Source: Neonectria sp. B-13 (lineage: Eukaryota; Ascomycota; Sordariomycetes; Hypocreales; Nectriaceae). Taken from it: a DNA stretch of 64,000 nt. The stretch is taken from the NCBI GenBank assembly GCA_002682825.1, contig NOKP01000019.1, positions 248,001 to 312,000 on the forward strand, written 5' to 3'. Below, piece by piece: positions 1-10,952 of this stretch. The position numbers were made by a program, and so were the translations under genes. Under the pieces are notes generated by a model that worked only from the letters and a program-made list of their open reading frames with translations, ran no database searches and was not told where the DNA came from. Each line of letters starts with the position of its first letter. The first letter of the stretch is position 1.

Positions 1-1259
1 ACGGATGTTCTGGGAATAATGAGGTTCTACGTACTTCTTCGCCATTAAAAGAACAGCCAACACTTCATTGACACCCCCAAGTCGACAAGCATCAACCTGG
101 CAGTAGTCAATCGCATCAGCTTGAAGCAGCTGCTTGAAAATGACCCTGTTTTGGCAATGCTCGCCTGTGGCAACTCCGATACCATGCGGCTTGAGTGCTT
201 TTCGAATGGCCGCATGACCGAGGATGTCATCAGGAGAAGTAGGCTCCTCTATGAACCTGATTCGATCATTAGCTTTCTGTACACCATCTATTATCGGTCG
301 CAATATTTCGACTTACAATGGCTTGAATTCAATAAAAGACTCCATGTACTTGATTGCCTCTGGCACACTCCAGACTTGGTTGGCGTCAAGCATGAGCATA
401 CGGTCGTAGCCGATTGTGTCGCGAGCAATCTTAACACGGCGCTTATCGTCCTCGAGATTGCCACCAACCTTGAGCTTGAACTTGTCCATACCCACAGCTA
501 GATTGGAGTTGATCAGCTCAATCATCTTCTCATCTGTGAAGCCAAGCCAGCCGGCCTGAGTCGTGTATGCTGGGACTGCCTGGTTGCTCCGTGCATGTTT
601 GATCCTTGCAGCTTTGGTCTTTTCTTGCGTTTTCAAGAGGGTCACTGCTTCTTCAGGCGTAATGGCATCGTAAATATACCGGAAGTCAATGCAGGAAACA
701 AACTCCTCGGGGGTCATGTCTGATACGAGCTGCCATAGCGGCTTGTTTAGATACCGACCCCACAGATCCCAGAGCGCGTTCACACAGGCGCTGAGCCCTA
801 GATGGATGACACCTTTCTCTGGTCCGACCCACCGCAGTTGGGAGTCAGACACCAAGTAACGCCATGTCTTGCCCATATTTTCCGTGAGCTCCCCGAGCGA
901 TTTTCCGACAAGGCGCTCGGCGATTTGGCGGGCCGCAGCGGTACAAAGGTCATTCCCACGCCCGATGGTGAAAGAAATACCATGGCCTGTCAAGTCCGTG
1001 TTCGTCTTGAGACGAATGTGTGTGGCACTGTAGTCTCCCGACGGGTTCATAGCGTCGGACCCGGATGCGTCAAGACTAGTAGGAAATCGTAGGTCTTCAA
1101 GGTGAGTTTAGTGATGGTCCTGTTGTTTGGGAGAGATTTCATCTGACCGTACGACTCAAAGTCTATAATCTTAATGTCGGAAATGGGTGTTCGCGAGCCG
1201 TCAAAGGGAGATTCCGGGGTGCCATCTCCATCGCCAAGGTTGAGAGCAGATGGGGCCAT
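1..1259 (-). CDS. L-galactonate/L-fuconate dehydratase-like protein, enolase superfamily (partial)
   Basis: This gene probably encodes a sugar-acid dehydratase of the enolase/mandelate-racemase superfamily, closest in my reading to fungal L-galactonate dehydratase (D-galacturonate catabolism) and ENOSF1/L-fuconate dehydratases. The start is the ATG at 1259. A first intron (about 1085-1137) joins the N-terminal exon to one reading [18 protein letters not shown], a family hallmark. A second intron (about 250-313) joins SFIEFKPL to [19 protein letters not shown]. Visible catalytic features are the KxK motif (FKLKVGG), the metal ligand in [17 protein letters not shown] and ATGEHCQNR. Another donor (GTACGT) lies near position 48, and the C-terminal exons run off the left edge. 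Family membership is secure; the exact substrate is not. Confidence 0.85.
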
Positions 1260-2056
1260 AGTGCAGAAAGGCTTTGAGTCGGGTTTCGTGTTTATGTGGA
1301 GGAAACTTGGATGTGCGTGCGGATGCGAATACCTCAAGATTATGGTTAAAGTCTGCTATGTGGAAACAAGATGCTCATTTAAGTATCCCCAGGATTTGCA
1401 ATGCACAGAGCTCATACTGCTCTGTAGCCTTATTGAGTTCTTCGGGCCAGAAATTCATTCTTGTTCTTAGAACTGAATAACCAATCATGCTCGCGCACTC
1501 GGCTCTACGGACGGACCTTGGAGAGCTTGAGGGGACCACTCACCAACGCCCATTCGGCACTTCGGCTCTATCTTCTGTTGATCGGGTCAGTGAATACGGT
1601 GCCCGAGCCCAATTGGGTACGCTAGCAGTCATGAATCAAGTCATGTTAGCCTGCCTTCCCTTCCCCACATATTGTGAGTTAGGCGAACAAGGATAACTGA
1701 CCAGTGACAGGATCGCCTTCGGGACTTCGGCTTGAAATCTCAATGATTAAGACTAGCCTAGTGCGTTTGGGGGCTCTGGAATGCCCGGAAGTTAAGTCTG
1801 GGGGGATCATGACCCCAGGTTTACGCGTTCCTCTACCCCCGCAGGTCCCAGCCCTAGAACATGGAGAGCTGGAGTCGTTCGCTACTCCAAAATCGGGATA
1901 GCGAGCAACCCCCAACTTTCCCAAGGCATTGTCGTCGAGTAACGGAACAACATACCGTTGAATATATATATAGAGTGAGCTCTAGACGAGAATTTTGTCA
2001 TGCTTCTTTAACTCCCAGGTCAGCTCAACACCCTAAAACGCTATTTTGTACTCATC
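1260..2056. promoter_or_regulatory. Divergent intergenic region between dehydratase and MFS transporter
   Basis: About 800 bases separate the two divergently transcribed genes, so they may share promoter elements. A TATA-rich stretch (GAATATATATATAGAG) lies at about 1960-1975, roughly 85-95 bases before the transporter start. Short ORFs in both directions show no recognisable protein similarity. Confidence 0.4.
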
Positions 2057-3812
2057 ATGAACACCAACGACTGCGACGTGAAGAAGATGGAGGGACCAGG
2101 CGATTGCGAGCACGTTGAACAAGACGTCAAACAGGTGGTTTCGAACATCGTCAACCAGAGCAATGCCGAGATGTACCACGAAGCATTGCGGCTGTACCCT
2201 GACGACGACGCAATTGACCACGACATGGAGAAGCGTGTGAAGCGAAAGCTCGACATGCGCATTTTGCCGTTACTTGGAATATGCTACTTCTTCTATGCAA
2301 GTACCTCTTGTATTTCTCTCTCTGATTCCACATTGCTGACAGCCATCTCTAGTATGTCGACAAGACAACCCTTTCCTACGCGGCCATCTTCGGAATCAAA
2401 GATGACCTTGATCTTCATGGCACCCAATACTCGTGGCTTTCAAGCGTCTTTTACTTTGGCTGGCTGATTTGGTCTATTCCTTCCAATTTGATCATGCAAA
2501 GGTGCCGTCCTGCGTGGTACTTGTCCTTCAACGTTTTCATGTGGGGAGCCCTCTTGATGTGCCAGGTTGCTGCCCCGAATTTCGCTGCACTATCTGCTTT
2601 GCGCATATTATCAGGGGCTTTCGAGGCTATCGCTGATCCGGCATTCATGCTTTTCACGTCAATGTTCTACACGCGTGAGGAACAGCCTTCACGAATCTCG
2701 GCCTGGTACGCCTGGAATGGCATTGGAGTCGCTGGCGGCGGTCTGATTGGTGAGTCAACATGTCATCCCTTCTAGAACTAAATTGTTTGACATGTTGGTA
2801 AATGCTTATCATGAGTTTAGGATACGGTATCGGCCAAATCAACGGGGCACTTGCTCCGTGGCGATATGAATTTCTTATTGTCGGTGCCTTGTGCTCGTTC
2901 TGGGGCATCTGTCTATTCTTTCTACTTCCTAACTCCCCAACCACGATTCGGGGGTTTACTCATCAAGAAAAGTTGTTGTTGATCGCTCGTATGCGACGCA
3001 ACCAGACTGGTGTCGAACAACAATTTATTCACTGGGGTCAGATCAAGGAAGCTTATCTAGACTATAAGACGTGGCTATTCACGCTCCTCGGCTTTGTCTC
3101 TGCTATCCCTAACGGAGGCATATCGAACTTCTCGACTCTTGTTATCCAAGGACTGGGGTTCGACACACTACATACCACCTTGCTAGGAATACCCCAAGGA
3201 GCATTGGTGGTTATCTGGATTGGTCTCGGGGCACTGGCAAACCATTGCATGCCACCAAATAGCCGCACACTTGTTTGCGCCTTTTTTATGCTTCCAACTA
3301 TTGCTGGGGCTTTGGGATTTCTCCTGGCACCAAGTGATGCATACGTTGGCCGACTGATCTGCTTGTAAGCTACTCAACCCATCATGCTTCCCACTAATCT
3401 CTCAAGAACTAACCAGACTAGCTATCTCACTGGATCTTACCAGGCGTCCTTTGTGATATCTTTGTCTTTAGTGACAAGCAATACAGGTGGCCACTCCAAA
3501 AAGATGATTGTTTCTGGCATGATCTGGTTCGGATCTTGCATTGGGAGCATTATTAGCCCTTTCTTTTACCTAGCAGAGCAGGCCCCATCATATCATCTTG
3601 GCATCGGATCACTTCTCGCGGCCAATTGCGTCGAATTTGCTCTTTTCTTCGTTTTCCGTTATGCTTTCAAACGGGAGAACAGGCGTAAAGAGAAGCAGCG
3701 CGCAGCTCTGCGACAAAGCGGCAATCTGAAGAACACCGCGGAGGCACTGAATGATACAGCTTTTCAGAATTTGACGGATAAAGAGAACCCAAACTTTGTC
3801 TACGTCTATTAA
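2057..3812 (+). CDS. MFS transporter, allantoate permease/anion:cation symporter (Dal5-like) family
   Basis: A membrane transporter of about 523 residues, similar to fungal Dal5/allantoate-permease proteins that import carboxylates, vitamins or sugar acids. There are four exons: 2057-2296, 2353-2749, 2821-3364 and 3422-3812. The hydrophilic N-terminus leads into RRILPLLG-like helix 1 and the family signature YVDKTTLSYAAIFGI. Many hydrophobic segments follow, with a basic cytoplasmic tail. The first intron needs a GC donor (GCAAGT) to keep frame; the other two are GT-AG. Next to a sugar-acid dehydratase it could plausibly import that enzyme's substrate or a precursor, but this is inference. 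Confidence 0.88.
2297..2352 (+). other. GC-AG intron in the MFS transporter
   Basis: The upstream exon is exactly 80 codons long and ends FFY; the downstream exon resumes with YVDKTT in phase 0. The only donor that fits is GCAAGT with acceptor CTCTAG. Using the overlapping GT two bases later gives the wrong phase. Confidence 0.75.
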
Positions 3813-4075
3813 TGTACTTAGTCTAGTCACGTTGATTTTACTCGCTCTCTCACCTACAGCTACACACCTGAAGCCCCCCCCATCTATTCTCATCGAATGT
3901 TGCACATGACCAGGACGCCAGTATTTAGGAATAGCAGACTATTGCTGAAAAGCCCTCATTTTCTCGAGAGCAAAATCGCCCACCTGAGTCCACACTTAGG
4001 CATCCTCCGCTAACAATGCAGTCTTCATGTCCCCTTCGTTACCAGCTCCACCTTCCTGGGAGTCGGTTTTCCCAG

Positions 4076-4590
4076 TCACGGCCTTAGTACTTGTTCGGCC
4101 ATTGCCGTCGAGTCCAGCACATCGCTTCTCCAGGCGACGCGCTGATCCGGCCGAATCAAGACCAGCTTGCGTTGGTACAATTCCTCGGCGAGCAACTCTT
4201 GAGCAAGGTTAACCTGCTTCATCGGGACTCACAATTGCTGTGCGGCAGCAGAGAGCAACCCTTGTCCAACCTCTTCCTCGGTAAAGACTAGCAGGGTCCA
4301 ATGGGCACCGAACGAGTCGAGAATGGCCATACCGTTGACGAGAAAGATGTGCGGAGGCCGGCTGCCGGGCCAAGTATTCGGAGTATAGGTACGCACAGCC
4401 CATGCAGGCTTGGCACCATCGGCATCCTGGCGAAGAAGAACCGGAGATGTGTATCTGTAGTCCATCTCGATCCCGAGGTCTTTATTTTATCCGTCGTTGG
4501 CTTGGTAAAACTCATGGGCGCGACGCCACAGCTCCCGTCCTTCTTCAGTGGCTTGATCGGTTCGGCGAGGGTCGCCGGCGCCCATAATTA
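4076..4590 (-). pseudogene. C-terminal relic of FAD-dependent phenol-hydroxylase-like monooxygenase
   Basis: Reverse-strand translation gives pieces of the C-terminal thioredoxin-like part of PHBH-fold phenol hydroxylases. They include DYRYTSPVL, NTWPGSRPPHIFLVNG, LDSFGAHWTLLVF (about 4250-4465) and, in another frame, LYQRKLVLIRPDQRVAW ending VLRP-stop at 4076. A TAA interrupts the frame upstream, between HEFYQANDG and NKDLGIEMDYRY. The frame change near 4225 could be a short intron (GTGAGT) or decay. No N-terminal FAD-binding GxGxxG part is present. It therefore looks like a truncated remnant. It lies just downstream of NRPS-1 and may be a lost tailoring gene of this locus. Confidence 0.65.
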
Positions 4591-4908
4591 CCTTTAGTTG
4601 TCCGTGTATTTGGAACTGGGTACCCGAATGGTGAACATTTCGAATCGCGACTGGTTCATGCTCCTGCTCGTATAATGTACCCCCTTCTGCTTTGCTCTTG
4701 ATGCTAACTGTAGCATTGGGGACCCTCGATCATAATGCCTATGCCTGGCTTTTGTCGCAAAACTGCGTGACGACAAAAAGTGGGCGCCACACTAATGTGT
4801 GCAGTATTTCTGGCTATAGTCTCATCTTGACACTCGGGAGCGGACAATACAGATGATGTGGACATCCGTATGCTCTGGGAGCCATATACGGAGACCGTGA
4901 AATTCAGC
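4591..4908. other. Intergenic, NRPS-1 3' flank
   Basis: About 320 bases downstream of the NRPS-1 stop codon. I see no gene, repeat or clear terminator motif. Confidence 0.4.
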
Positions 4909-7900
4909 TTATACTAGCAATGTTGCCGGCGATATAGATAAGCTAGGATGGCGAAACAGCTCGGCAGCTGTTAGATCCAGCCCAACTTTACGGGCCTCCG
5001 CCACAACTACCATCACGCCGATCGAGTCCCCTCCGAGCTGAAAGAAGTTGTCGTCCATCCCAATGCTCGCCGCTTCAATCTTCAGTGCCCGGGCCCATAT
5101 CTTCTGCATCTGTCGCTCGATTTCCGACTTCGGCTGACGCTTTGGTCTTTGGCCAACCGTTTGGTTCTCTACCAAGTCTTGGATAGAAAACGATGCACCG
5201 ATCTCTCGTAGGCGTCTCCGGTCGACTTTCCCCGTGGCTGTTAGTGGCAGCCCCTGTATTGAAATATATGCACTCGGCCTCATGTGTCTTGGCAGTTGTT
5301 TCGCCAAATTGACGTTTGCCTCGGTGTCAATGCGTAGAATAGCAGGGCCCGGGTTTTCTGTCCTTGTTGACCCCCTGGTGTTCATATCAACAAACGCAGC
5401 CAGTGTAGGACTTGAGTTCTCTCCATGCGGTACAATGACTTCGGCAACAACCTGTTTTACCTCCGGTACACAGCTGTGAACGAAATGCTCGACTTCCGCA
5501 AGTTCGACTCGTTGCCCACGAATCTTCACTTGGGTATCCCTTCGGCCAAGGAATGTTAGTCTTCCATGTTCATCATATCGCACCAGATCTCCAGTCTTAT
5601 AAAGCCGACCATGCCGGCCAGAGTGCCTGGTAGTGCCTTGTAGCAACCATGACGGGTCATGGATAAATGCATTGGCGGTCTTTTGTTCATCATGAAGGTA
5701 TCCTCGGCCTACAAGGGGCCCTTCGAGAAGGAGCTCGCCGACGCATCCTGGGGGCAATAGATGATTGTGGTTATGCTGTTGCACAATCCACGTAACCAAA
5801 CCAACCCCTCGCCCTATACGGGTAGCTTCCTCTGGTGCTGTTAGCTGAGCACTGCTGATCGTGCTGATGCCACACTCAGCGGGTCCGTAAGCATTGACAA
5901 CTCGAGCTCGGCCCAACCATCGCACCGTGTCGTCTTTAGTGACCGCCTCTCCAGCCAGAATGATCGTCCTCAGATGAGGCAGCGTAGATGGATCAATAAG
6001 GCGTGCCACGGAGGGCGTGAGATTAACAATCGTGGCTTCCGTATCTAGCAAGGCCTTGCCAAGATTGCCCCAGCGATCGTCCTCAGCAGGAACGCATAAA
6101 CACCCTCCCGAGGTAAGCGTAGCAAATGCATTGTGGACAGCGATATCGAAGGAATAGGCCGCGAAGTCGAACACTCTAGAGTCTCGAGCAAACCCAAGAG
6201 GCTCAGACTGATATTTCAGCCCAGAGTAAAAGTGGCTGTGATTCATGACAACACCTTTGGGGATTCCTGTGCTTCCCGATGTAAACACCGCAAACATGGC
6301 TGTCGAGGATGGCTGTGATGGTTCAGTCTGTGCATCAACAGTCGCGGACTCTATGGCTTCCACCGATCTCGGGCCTATTTCAATAACCCTCTTGACTAGA
6401 TGTGAAACAATGGGTAAGGTGGCTGGAGAAGCCAGAACGACGTGTGAGTCAATTTGCTGTGAGATGGCCTGGAGACGGTGTTGAGGGAGAGAAGGCTCAA
6501 GAAGCACAAATCCCGCTCGCGCTTTCAGCACCGCTAGCATTGCCACAGACGTCCACATGGACTTGTGGAAGCAGAGTGGGACAAGTGTATCAGGCTGAAC
6601 GCCGAGTTCAACAAGATGACGACTGATACGCCCAGCAAGTTGGTCTAGTTCCTTGTAGGTGAGACAGCCGTCCCAGGCATGTATAGCAGGAGCGTCGGGT
6701 TGCGCCTCGACGACTTGTTCGACGACGTGGTGAACGCACTGCTCCACGGGCGCTGGGACAGCACTGTTCCATTTCCATATTTGGTCCAATTCTTGCGACG
6801 TCAAGACTTGGATCTGACCAACCGTCAGGGCGTCATCGGCAGCATCAAGCTGCCCAAGCACACATCTTAGGCGGTCCAGAATTTTCTGCATCTCGGGCGG
6901 CTCGACGACTCTGCTGTCGAAGCTGGCGTTTACCTGCATGCTTTCTGTTCCAAGCCGGATCTCGAGCATCAGAGCATATGTGTTGAGCCATTGCTGCTGG
7001 GAGACGTCTTTCCAAGTACCAATCGCCTCTTGAGACGCGCTGCTAGTCTCCTGAGGTTGAATGACGAGCAGTGACTGGAACATGCAGGCGTCTCGACAGC
7101 CAGGAGACATCCGGGCGATAGCCTGCAACCCTGTCTGCTCAAAAGGAATCATGCTGATTGCCTGTTGCTGTACTGCTCGAAGATAGTTCGACACAGTCTC
7201 ACCATCGTCCAAATTCACACGCACCGGGACGGTTGCAAATGTAGGAGCGGCCATGGCCTCAATGCCAGCGATTGGCGCGTTCCTGCCTGATACCGTGACC
7301 CCAAAAACGGCGTCCGCGGAGGATGTCATGCGGCCGATAGTGAGACCCCAGGCAGCGCGAATAAAGGTTGATGCCGTGATATTTCTCCAACGCGCCCGAG
7401 GTTGTGGCATTTCAGTCCGCATCGTCCCTTGCGCCAGAGGCTGATCGACCGACAATGGCAAGGGCGGGAAGGACGGACATTCGCAATCTGCCAAGCCCTC
7501 TTTCCAGTACTTGATTGATGTTTCGTCGTCGTTTTTCCTGATGTAGTTGATGAAATTTTGAAATGGAGGGCCTGGATTGACTAGGTCGCCCTGAAGTGCA
7601 GCACCCAGGGCTTTCTTTATCAAGCTCGCAGTCCATCCATCGCAGATGGCATGATGTACAGTCCACACAAGCCACCTGCAGTCCCCAGCATCATCCTTGA
7701 CAAGAGCATAGCGAGCCAGCGGCGAACCCAGTCCCATTGGCCGCTTCCTGTCGTCTCCAAGGTACTCCTCTAAGCCGGTAGCATCAATCCAATGGATTGG
7801 CTCGTCGAGGACTACCTGGACAAAGCCAGTATCGGTATGCTGCGCGAACCTGGTACGCAAAACGGGCATGCTGTGGACGACTTGCTCCCAGGCGGCGCAT

Positions 7901-10797
7901 AAATCCTTGACTGTAGCTCCAGGAGCTACTTCAAGGACAGACTGTTCGAGGTAGCTGCCAAGGCGCTTCAAAGTCAATGATATCAGGCCCTCCTGAAGTC
8001 GCGTGCAGGGATACATATCTCGTACCATGGCCCGGTCAAAATTGTAGTGGCTGGAGATGTCGCTCACGAGCGTCGAGTTGTACGTCTCGTCACCGATAAG
8101 GGAAAAAGGCGCAATCTGGGATGGAGTTTGATGCTGTATCCGAGAACTTCGGCAAGCTAGCTCCCTCAAAACCGGATAGCCCAAGACGTCTGCCACCGTC
8201 AGCTGGATGCCGAGTCTGCGTAGCTCGCTGACGACCTTTATCGCCGCGACAGAGTCGCCGCCGAGATGAAAGAAGCTGTCATCAAGGCCAATGTTGCTTG
8301 CTTGAATGTTGAGGATGGCCGCCCAGGTTTTCTGGATGCACAGCTGCTCTTCGGAAAGGGGCTGCGGCTTGGGCCCTTTGGTTGTCCGAATCGCAGCAAG
8401 CTCCTCGACGGAGAATCCAGCACCAATTTTGCGAAGCTGCTTGCGGTCCAGTTTCCTCGCCGTGGTATTCGGCAAGGATCGCATCCAGAAGAAGGCCGTC
8501 GGCAGCATGTATGCTGGCAAATGCTCCGACAGCATATGCTGCACGTCTGACGAGACTGGTGTTGCAGTAAGCTCTGGCTCCTCGCTTGCTACGACCTCAT
8601 CTTGTGTCTGAAGAAACGCTACGAGTGTTGGGCTCGAATGCTCTCCCTTTGGAACGATGACTTCGGCTGCCACCTGCTTTGCGCCTGTGCAACTTTGGAC
8701 CCAGTGCTCAACTTCTCCAAGCTCCACTCGCTGGCCGCGTATCTTGACTTGCGTGTCCTTGCGGCCATGGAAGGTTAGGCTTCCATCCTCGTTGTATTGT
8801 ACTAGGTCCCCTGTCTTGTACATCCGTCCGTGCCGCCCTTGCTGGCTGGTTTGTCCAGGCAGACATGTGATACCCTGAAGCAGCCACGTCGGATCATCGA
8901 TAAAGACAGCGGAAGTCTTTTTGGCATCATTCAGGTAGCCACGACCAACAAGAGGCCCTTCGAGCAAGAGCTCACCAACACAGCCAACAGGTGCCAACTT
9001 GTCATGGTCATCAGGCTCAACGATCCAAGTCGCTAGACCTGCTCCGTGACCAATGCTGGCGACATCACGTAGAGTGCGCGGGCTGTCATTGATCGTGCCA
9101 TTTGCGGTACATTCGCTCTGACCATATAAATGAATAAGTCGCACCTTGCCCCACCAACGCTGGAGTTCTCTGGCAGAGACCGCTTCGCCGCCGAATATGA
9201 CAGCCTGCAGTGTAGGGAGCTCCTCGGGGTTCAAAGTCTGCATGACAGTCGGGGTGATGTCAATGGCGTTGACTTGAAGAGAATTGATGACTTGAGCGAG
9301 TTGGTTTTGTCTGTCTTGGTCATTGGGGATGCAAAGGCAGCCACCAACAGCCAGCGCACCGAAAACATTGCTGATGGTGGTGGTAAAGCTGTAGGAAGAG
9401 TAATCCAATATTCTCGAGTCCTTGTTGAAGCCCAAGAGATGGGCTTGGTAATGAACAGCCGAAGCGACATTTGCATGAGTCATTAATACACACTTTGGCA
9501 GCCCCGTGCTGCCAGATGTAAAGACTGCGTACATGAGAGACGACGGGCTCGCCTGAGATAGTGGCACGCTCGGCTGCTTGTCCACTTGCGCGAACAACTC
9601 GGCGTCAACGATGACGGTTTTTGGGACGAGTCGAGAGCTCAACTCCTGAGTAGATTGGGAGGCCAATATCAATGTCGCCTCGGTGGCTTGGATCATGTAG
9701 AGGATGCGTTTCTCGGGCAGGTTCGAGTCAAGCAGCAGAAACGCGCCCCCAGCCTTGAGGACTCCCAGCATTGCGACTGTCACCCACAGGGACTTTTCAA
9801 AACACACGGGCACCACCATGCCTGCACCAATCCCGAGAGCGGCGAGCTCGCCGGCTAGGTTGTCTGCTAACCTGTCCAGCTGCCCGTAAGTGAGGGTGCC
9901 ATCCCAGGCGCACACAGCGGGCGCATCGGGCTGCGACCTGGCAATATCGCTGATGATGTCGTGCACACAGCGAAGGACTGGCGGTGGTACGGTGCCGTTG
10001 CGTTGCCATATGGTGTGGAGATCCTGGGGCGTGACCATGTCGATTTGTGTCAGTCGATGCTCCGGGTTGACAGTGGCAAGCTGAAGCACAACGAAGCCCA
10101 GGCGCTGCAGCAATGTCAAGACCATCCACGGAGCAAACACGTTGGAGGGAAACCTCGCTACTGCCGTCGTCTCCTCGGCACCGACATGCAGCTCAATGGC
10201 CAAGGAGGAGCTGAGTGGCAATTGATCCATCCAGGCATCATCCCGATTCTGCTGCTGGCCTGGGGGAATTGGAGTAGCGACATGCTTTGACGACTGGATG
10301 TGAAGCAGCGTCTGAAACGTCAAAGACTGCTGGCTATCCAGGCCGTCATGACACTGCGCTTTCTGAGCCGCCTCTAGAAGAAGTCGCCGCAGCGTATCGA
10401 GGTACTCTGCCACTGTCTGGGTGGTCGTGGTGTTGACGTGCAATGGCACGACAGGAACTGCGCCGTCTGCCAGCTCCGCGAGGCCAAACAGGACATGATC
10501 CAAGTTGACCTGGCGGCTTGCTACCAGAGCCCAGGCGGCGTAGAGCAACGTCGGAGTCGACACATCTAAGCCGTGGGAGCCGAGATGGGAGAACCGGTGC
10601 CTCACAACGCTGTCTGGCGGCGCTGGCGCCGTCAAGGGCGATTCATGGTCGAACCCACTCAAAATTGTCTGCCACGAGGCATGAGATGTCTCTGAGGCCT
10701 TGTGTGAAGTCATCTCTTCCCTTCTTTGTCGTTGGTATGCCTGACGCTTGCTCACGGTGCCTGTGTGCAGTTCTGCGGCGTCGTTGGCAGATGTCAT
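4909..10797 (-). CDS. NRPS-1, nonribosomal peptide synthetase: partial C-A1-T1-C-A2-T2
   Basis: An intronless two-module NRPS of 1962 residues, starting at the ATG at 10797. Residues about 40-255 match the C-terminal half of a condensation domain without the HHxxxDG active site. A1 (about 265-795) has FTSGSTGLPK, YGQSE, YKTGDL and KIRGQRVE. T1 carries LGGDS (Ser about 849). The full C domain (about 915-1340) keeps an intact HHAICDG at about 1048-1054. A2 (about 1350-1870) has FTSGSTGIPKG and YGPAE. T2 carries LGGDS (Ser about 1925), and the protein ends 37 residues later. No thioesterase, reductase or terminal condensation domain is present. My hand-read 10-residue pocket codes are A1 = TTSDIGLANK and A2 = DIHNIAAISK. 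A1 lacks the Asp that normally binds the alpha-amino group. It probably activates and condenses two acids and needs release in trans. Confidence 0.95.
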   Translation of the reverse strand: MTSANDAAELHTGTVSKRQAYQRQRREEMTSHKASETSHASWQTILSGFDHESPLTAPAPPDSVVRHRFSHLGSHGLDVSTPTLLYAAWALVASRQVNLDHVLFGLAELADGAVPVVPLHVNTTTTQTVAEYLDTLRRLLLEAAQKAQCHDGLDSQQSLTFQTLLHIQSSKHVATPIPPGQQQNRDDAWMDQLPLSSSLAIELHVGAEETTAVARFPSNVFAPWMVLTLLQRLGFVVLQLATVNPEHRLTQIDMVTPQDLHTIWQRNGTVPPPVLRCVHDIISDIARSQPDAPAVCAWDGTLTYGQLDRLADNLAGELAALGIGAGMVVPVCFEKSLWVTVAMLGVLKAGGAFLLLDSNLPEKRILYMIQATEATLILASQSTQELSSRLVPKTVIVDAELFAQVDKQPSVPLSQASPSSLMYAVFTSGSTGLPKCVLMTHANVASAVHYQAHLLGFNKDSRILDYSSYSFTTTISNVFGALAVGGCLCIPNDQDRQNQLAQVINSLQVNAIDITPTVMQTLNPEELPTLQAVIFGGEAVSARELQRWWGKVRLIHLYGQSECTANGTINDSPRTLRDVASIGHGAGLATWIVEPDDHDKLAPVGCVGELLLEGPLVGRGYLNDAKKTSAVFIDDPTWLLQGITCLPGQTSQQGRHGRMYKTGDLVQYNEDGSLTFHGRKDTQVKIRGQRVELGEVEHWVQSCTGAKQVAAEVIVPKGEHSSPTLVAFLQTQDEVVASEEPELTATPVSSDVQHMLSEHLPAYMLPTAFFWMRSLPNTTARKLDRKQLRKIGAGFSVEELAAIRTTKGPKPQPLSEEQLCIQKTWAAILNIQASNIGLDDSFFHLGGDSVAAIKVVSELRRLGIQLTVADVLGYPVLRELACRSSRIQHQTPSQIAPFSLIGDETYNSTLVSDISSHYNFDRAMVRDMYPCTRLQEGLISLTLKRLGSYLEQSVLEVAPGATVKDLCAAWEQVVHSMPVLRTRFAQHTDTGFVQVVLDEPIHWIDATGLEEYLGDDRKRPMGLGSPLARYALVKDDAGDCRWLVWTVHHAICDGWTASLIKKALGAALQGDLVNPGPPFQNFINYIRKNDDETSIKYWKEGLADCECPSFPPLPLSVDQPLAQGTMRTEMPQPRARWRNITASTFIRAAWGLTIGRMTSSADAVFGVTVSGRNAPIAGIEAMAAPTFATVPVRVNLDDGETVSNYLRAVQQQAISMIPFEQTGLQAIARMSPGCRDACMFQSLLVIQPQETSSASQEAIGTWKDVSQQQWLNTYALMLEIRLGTESMQVNASFDSRVVEPPEMQKILDRLRCVLGQLDAADDALTVGQIQVLTSQELDQIWKWNSAVPAPVEQCVHHVVEQVVEAQPDAPAIHAWDGCLTYKELDQLAGRISRHLVELGVQPDTLVPLCFHKSMWTSVAMLAVLKARAGFVLLEPSLPQHRLQAISQQIDSHVVLASPATLPIVSHLVKRVIEIGPRSVEAIESATVDAQTEPSQPSSTAMFAVFTSGSTGIPKGVVMNHSHFYSGLKYQSEPLGFARDSRVFDFAAYSFDIAVHNAFATLTSGGCLCVPAEDDRWGNLGKALLDTEATIVNLTPSVARLIDPSTLPHLRTIILAGEAVTKDDTVRWLGRARVVNAYGPAECGISTISSAQLTAPEEATRIGRGVGLVTWIVQQHNHNHLLPPGCVGELLLEGPLVGRGYLHDEQKTANAFIHDPSWLLQGTTRHSGRHGRLYKTGDLVRYDEHGRLTFLGRRDTQVKIRGQRVELAEVEHFVHSCVPEVKQVVAEVIVPHGENSSPTLAAFVDMNTRGSTRTENPGPAILRIDTEANVNLAKQLPRHMRPSAYISIQGLPLTATGKVDRRRLREIGASFSIQDLVENQTVGQRPKRQPKSEIERQMQKIWARALKIEAASIGMDDNFFQLGGDSIGVMVVVAEARKVGLDLTAAELFRHPSLSISPATLLV

Positions 10798-10835
10798 GTC
10801 CAACCTGCAGACCTGCCTACTACGTACACAGTATC

Positions 10836-10842
10836 TTTTATA
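10836..10842 (-). promoter_or_regulatory. TATA box of NRPS-1
   Basis: On the minus strand the sequence CTATAAAAG lies about 40 bases upstream of the NRPS-1 ATG. Its match to TATAAAA is good, though the distance to the start codon is short for a fungal gene. Confidence 0.45.
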
Positions 10843-10896
10843 GCAAGACTTTGGTTGGGACTCGCATTCTTCTGGCGGCGTGGAGCTCCGGCCTGT

Positions 10897-10952
10897 ATGT
10901 CTGCCTGCTTGCCTGTCTGCTTGCCTGCCTGCCTGCCTCTGTGTCTGTCTGT
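10897..10952. repeat. TGCC/TGTC tetranucleotide low-complexity tract
   Basis: Imperfect tandem TGCC, TGCT and TGTC units make up this stretch in the NRPS-1 upstream region. It is a simple-sequence tract in the 5' intergenic region (10798-11407), which otherwise shows no gene on either strand. Confidence 0.7.

Noticed and set aside
1720..1880. Possible structured RNA (inverted CTGGGGGGATCATGACCCCAG-like region near 1797-1820)
   Set aside because: A local palindrome around GATCATGACCCC is visible, but the sequence does not match tRNA or 5S rRNA consensus features.
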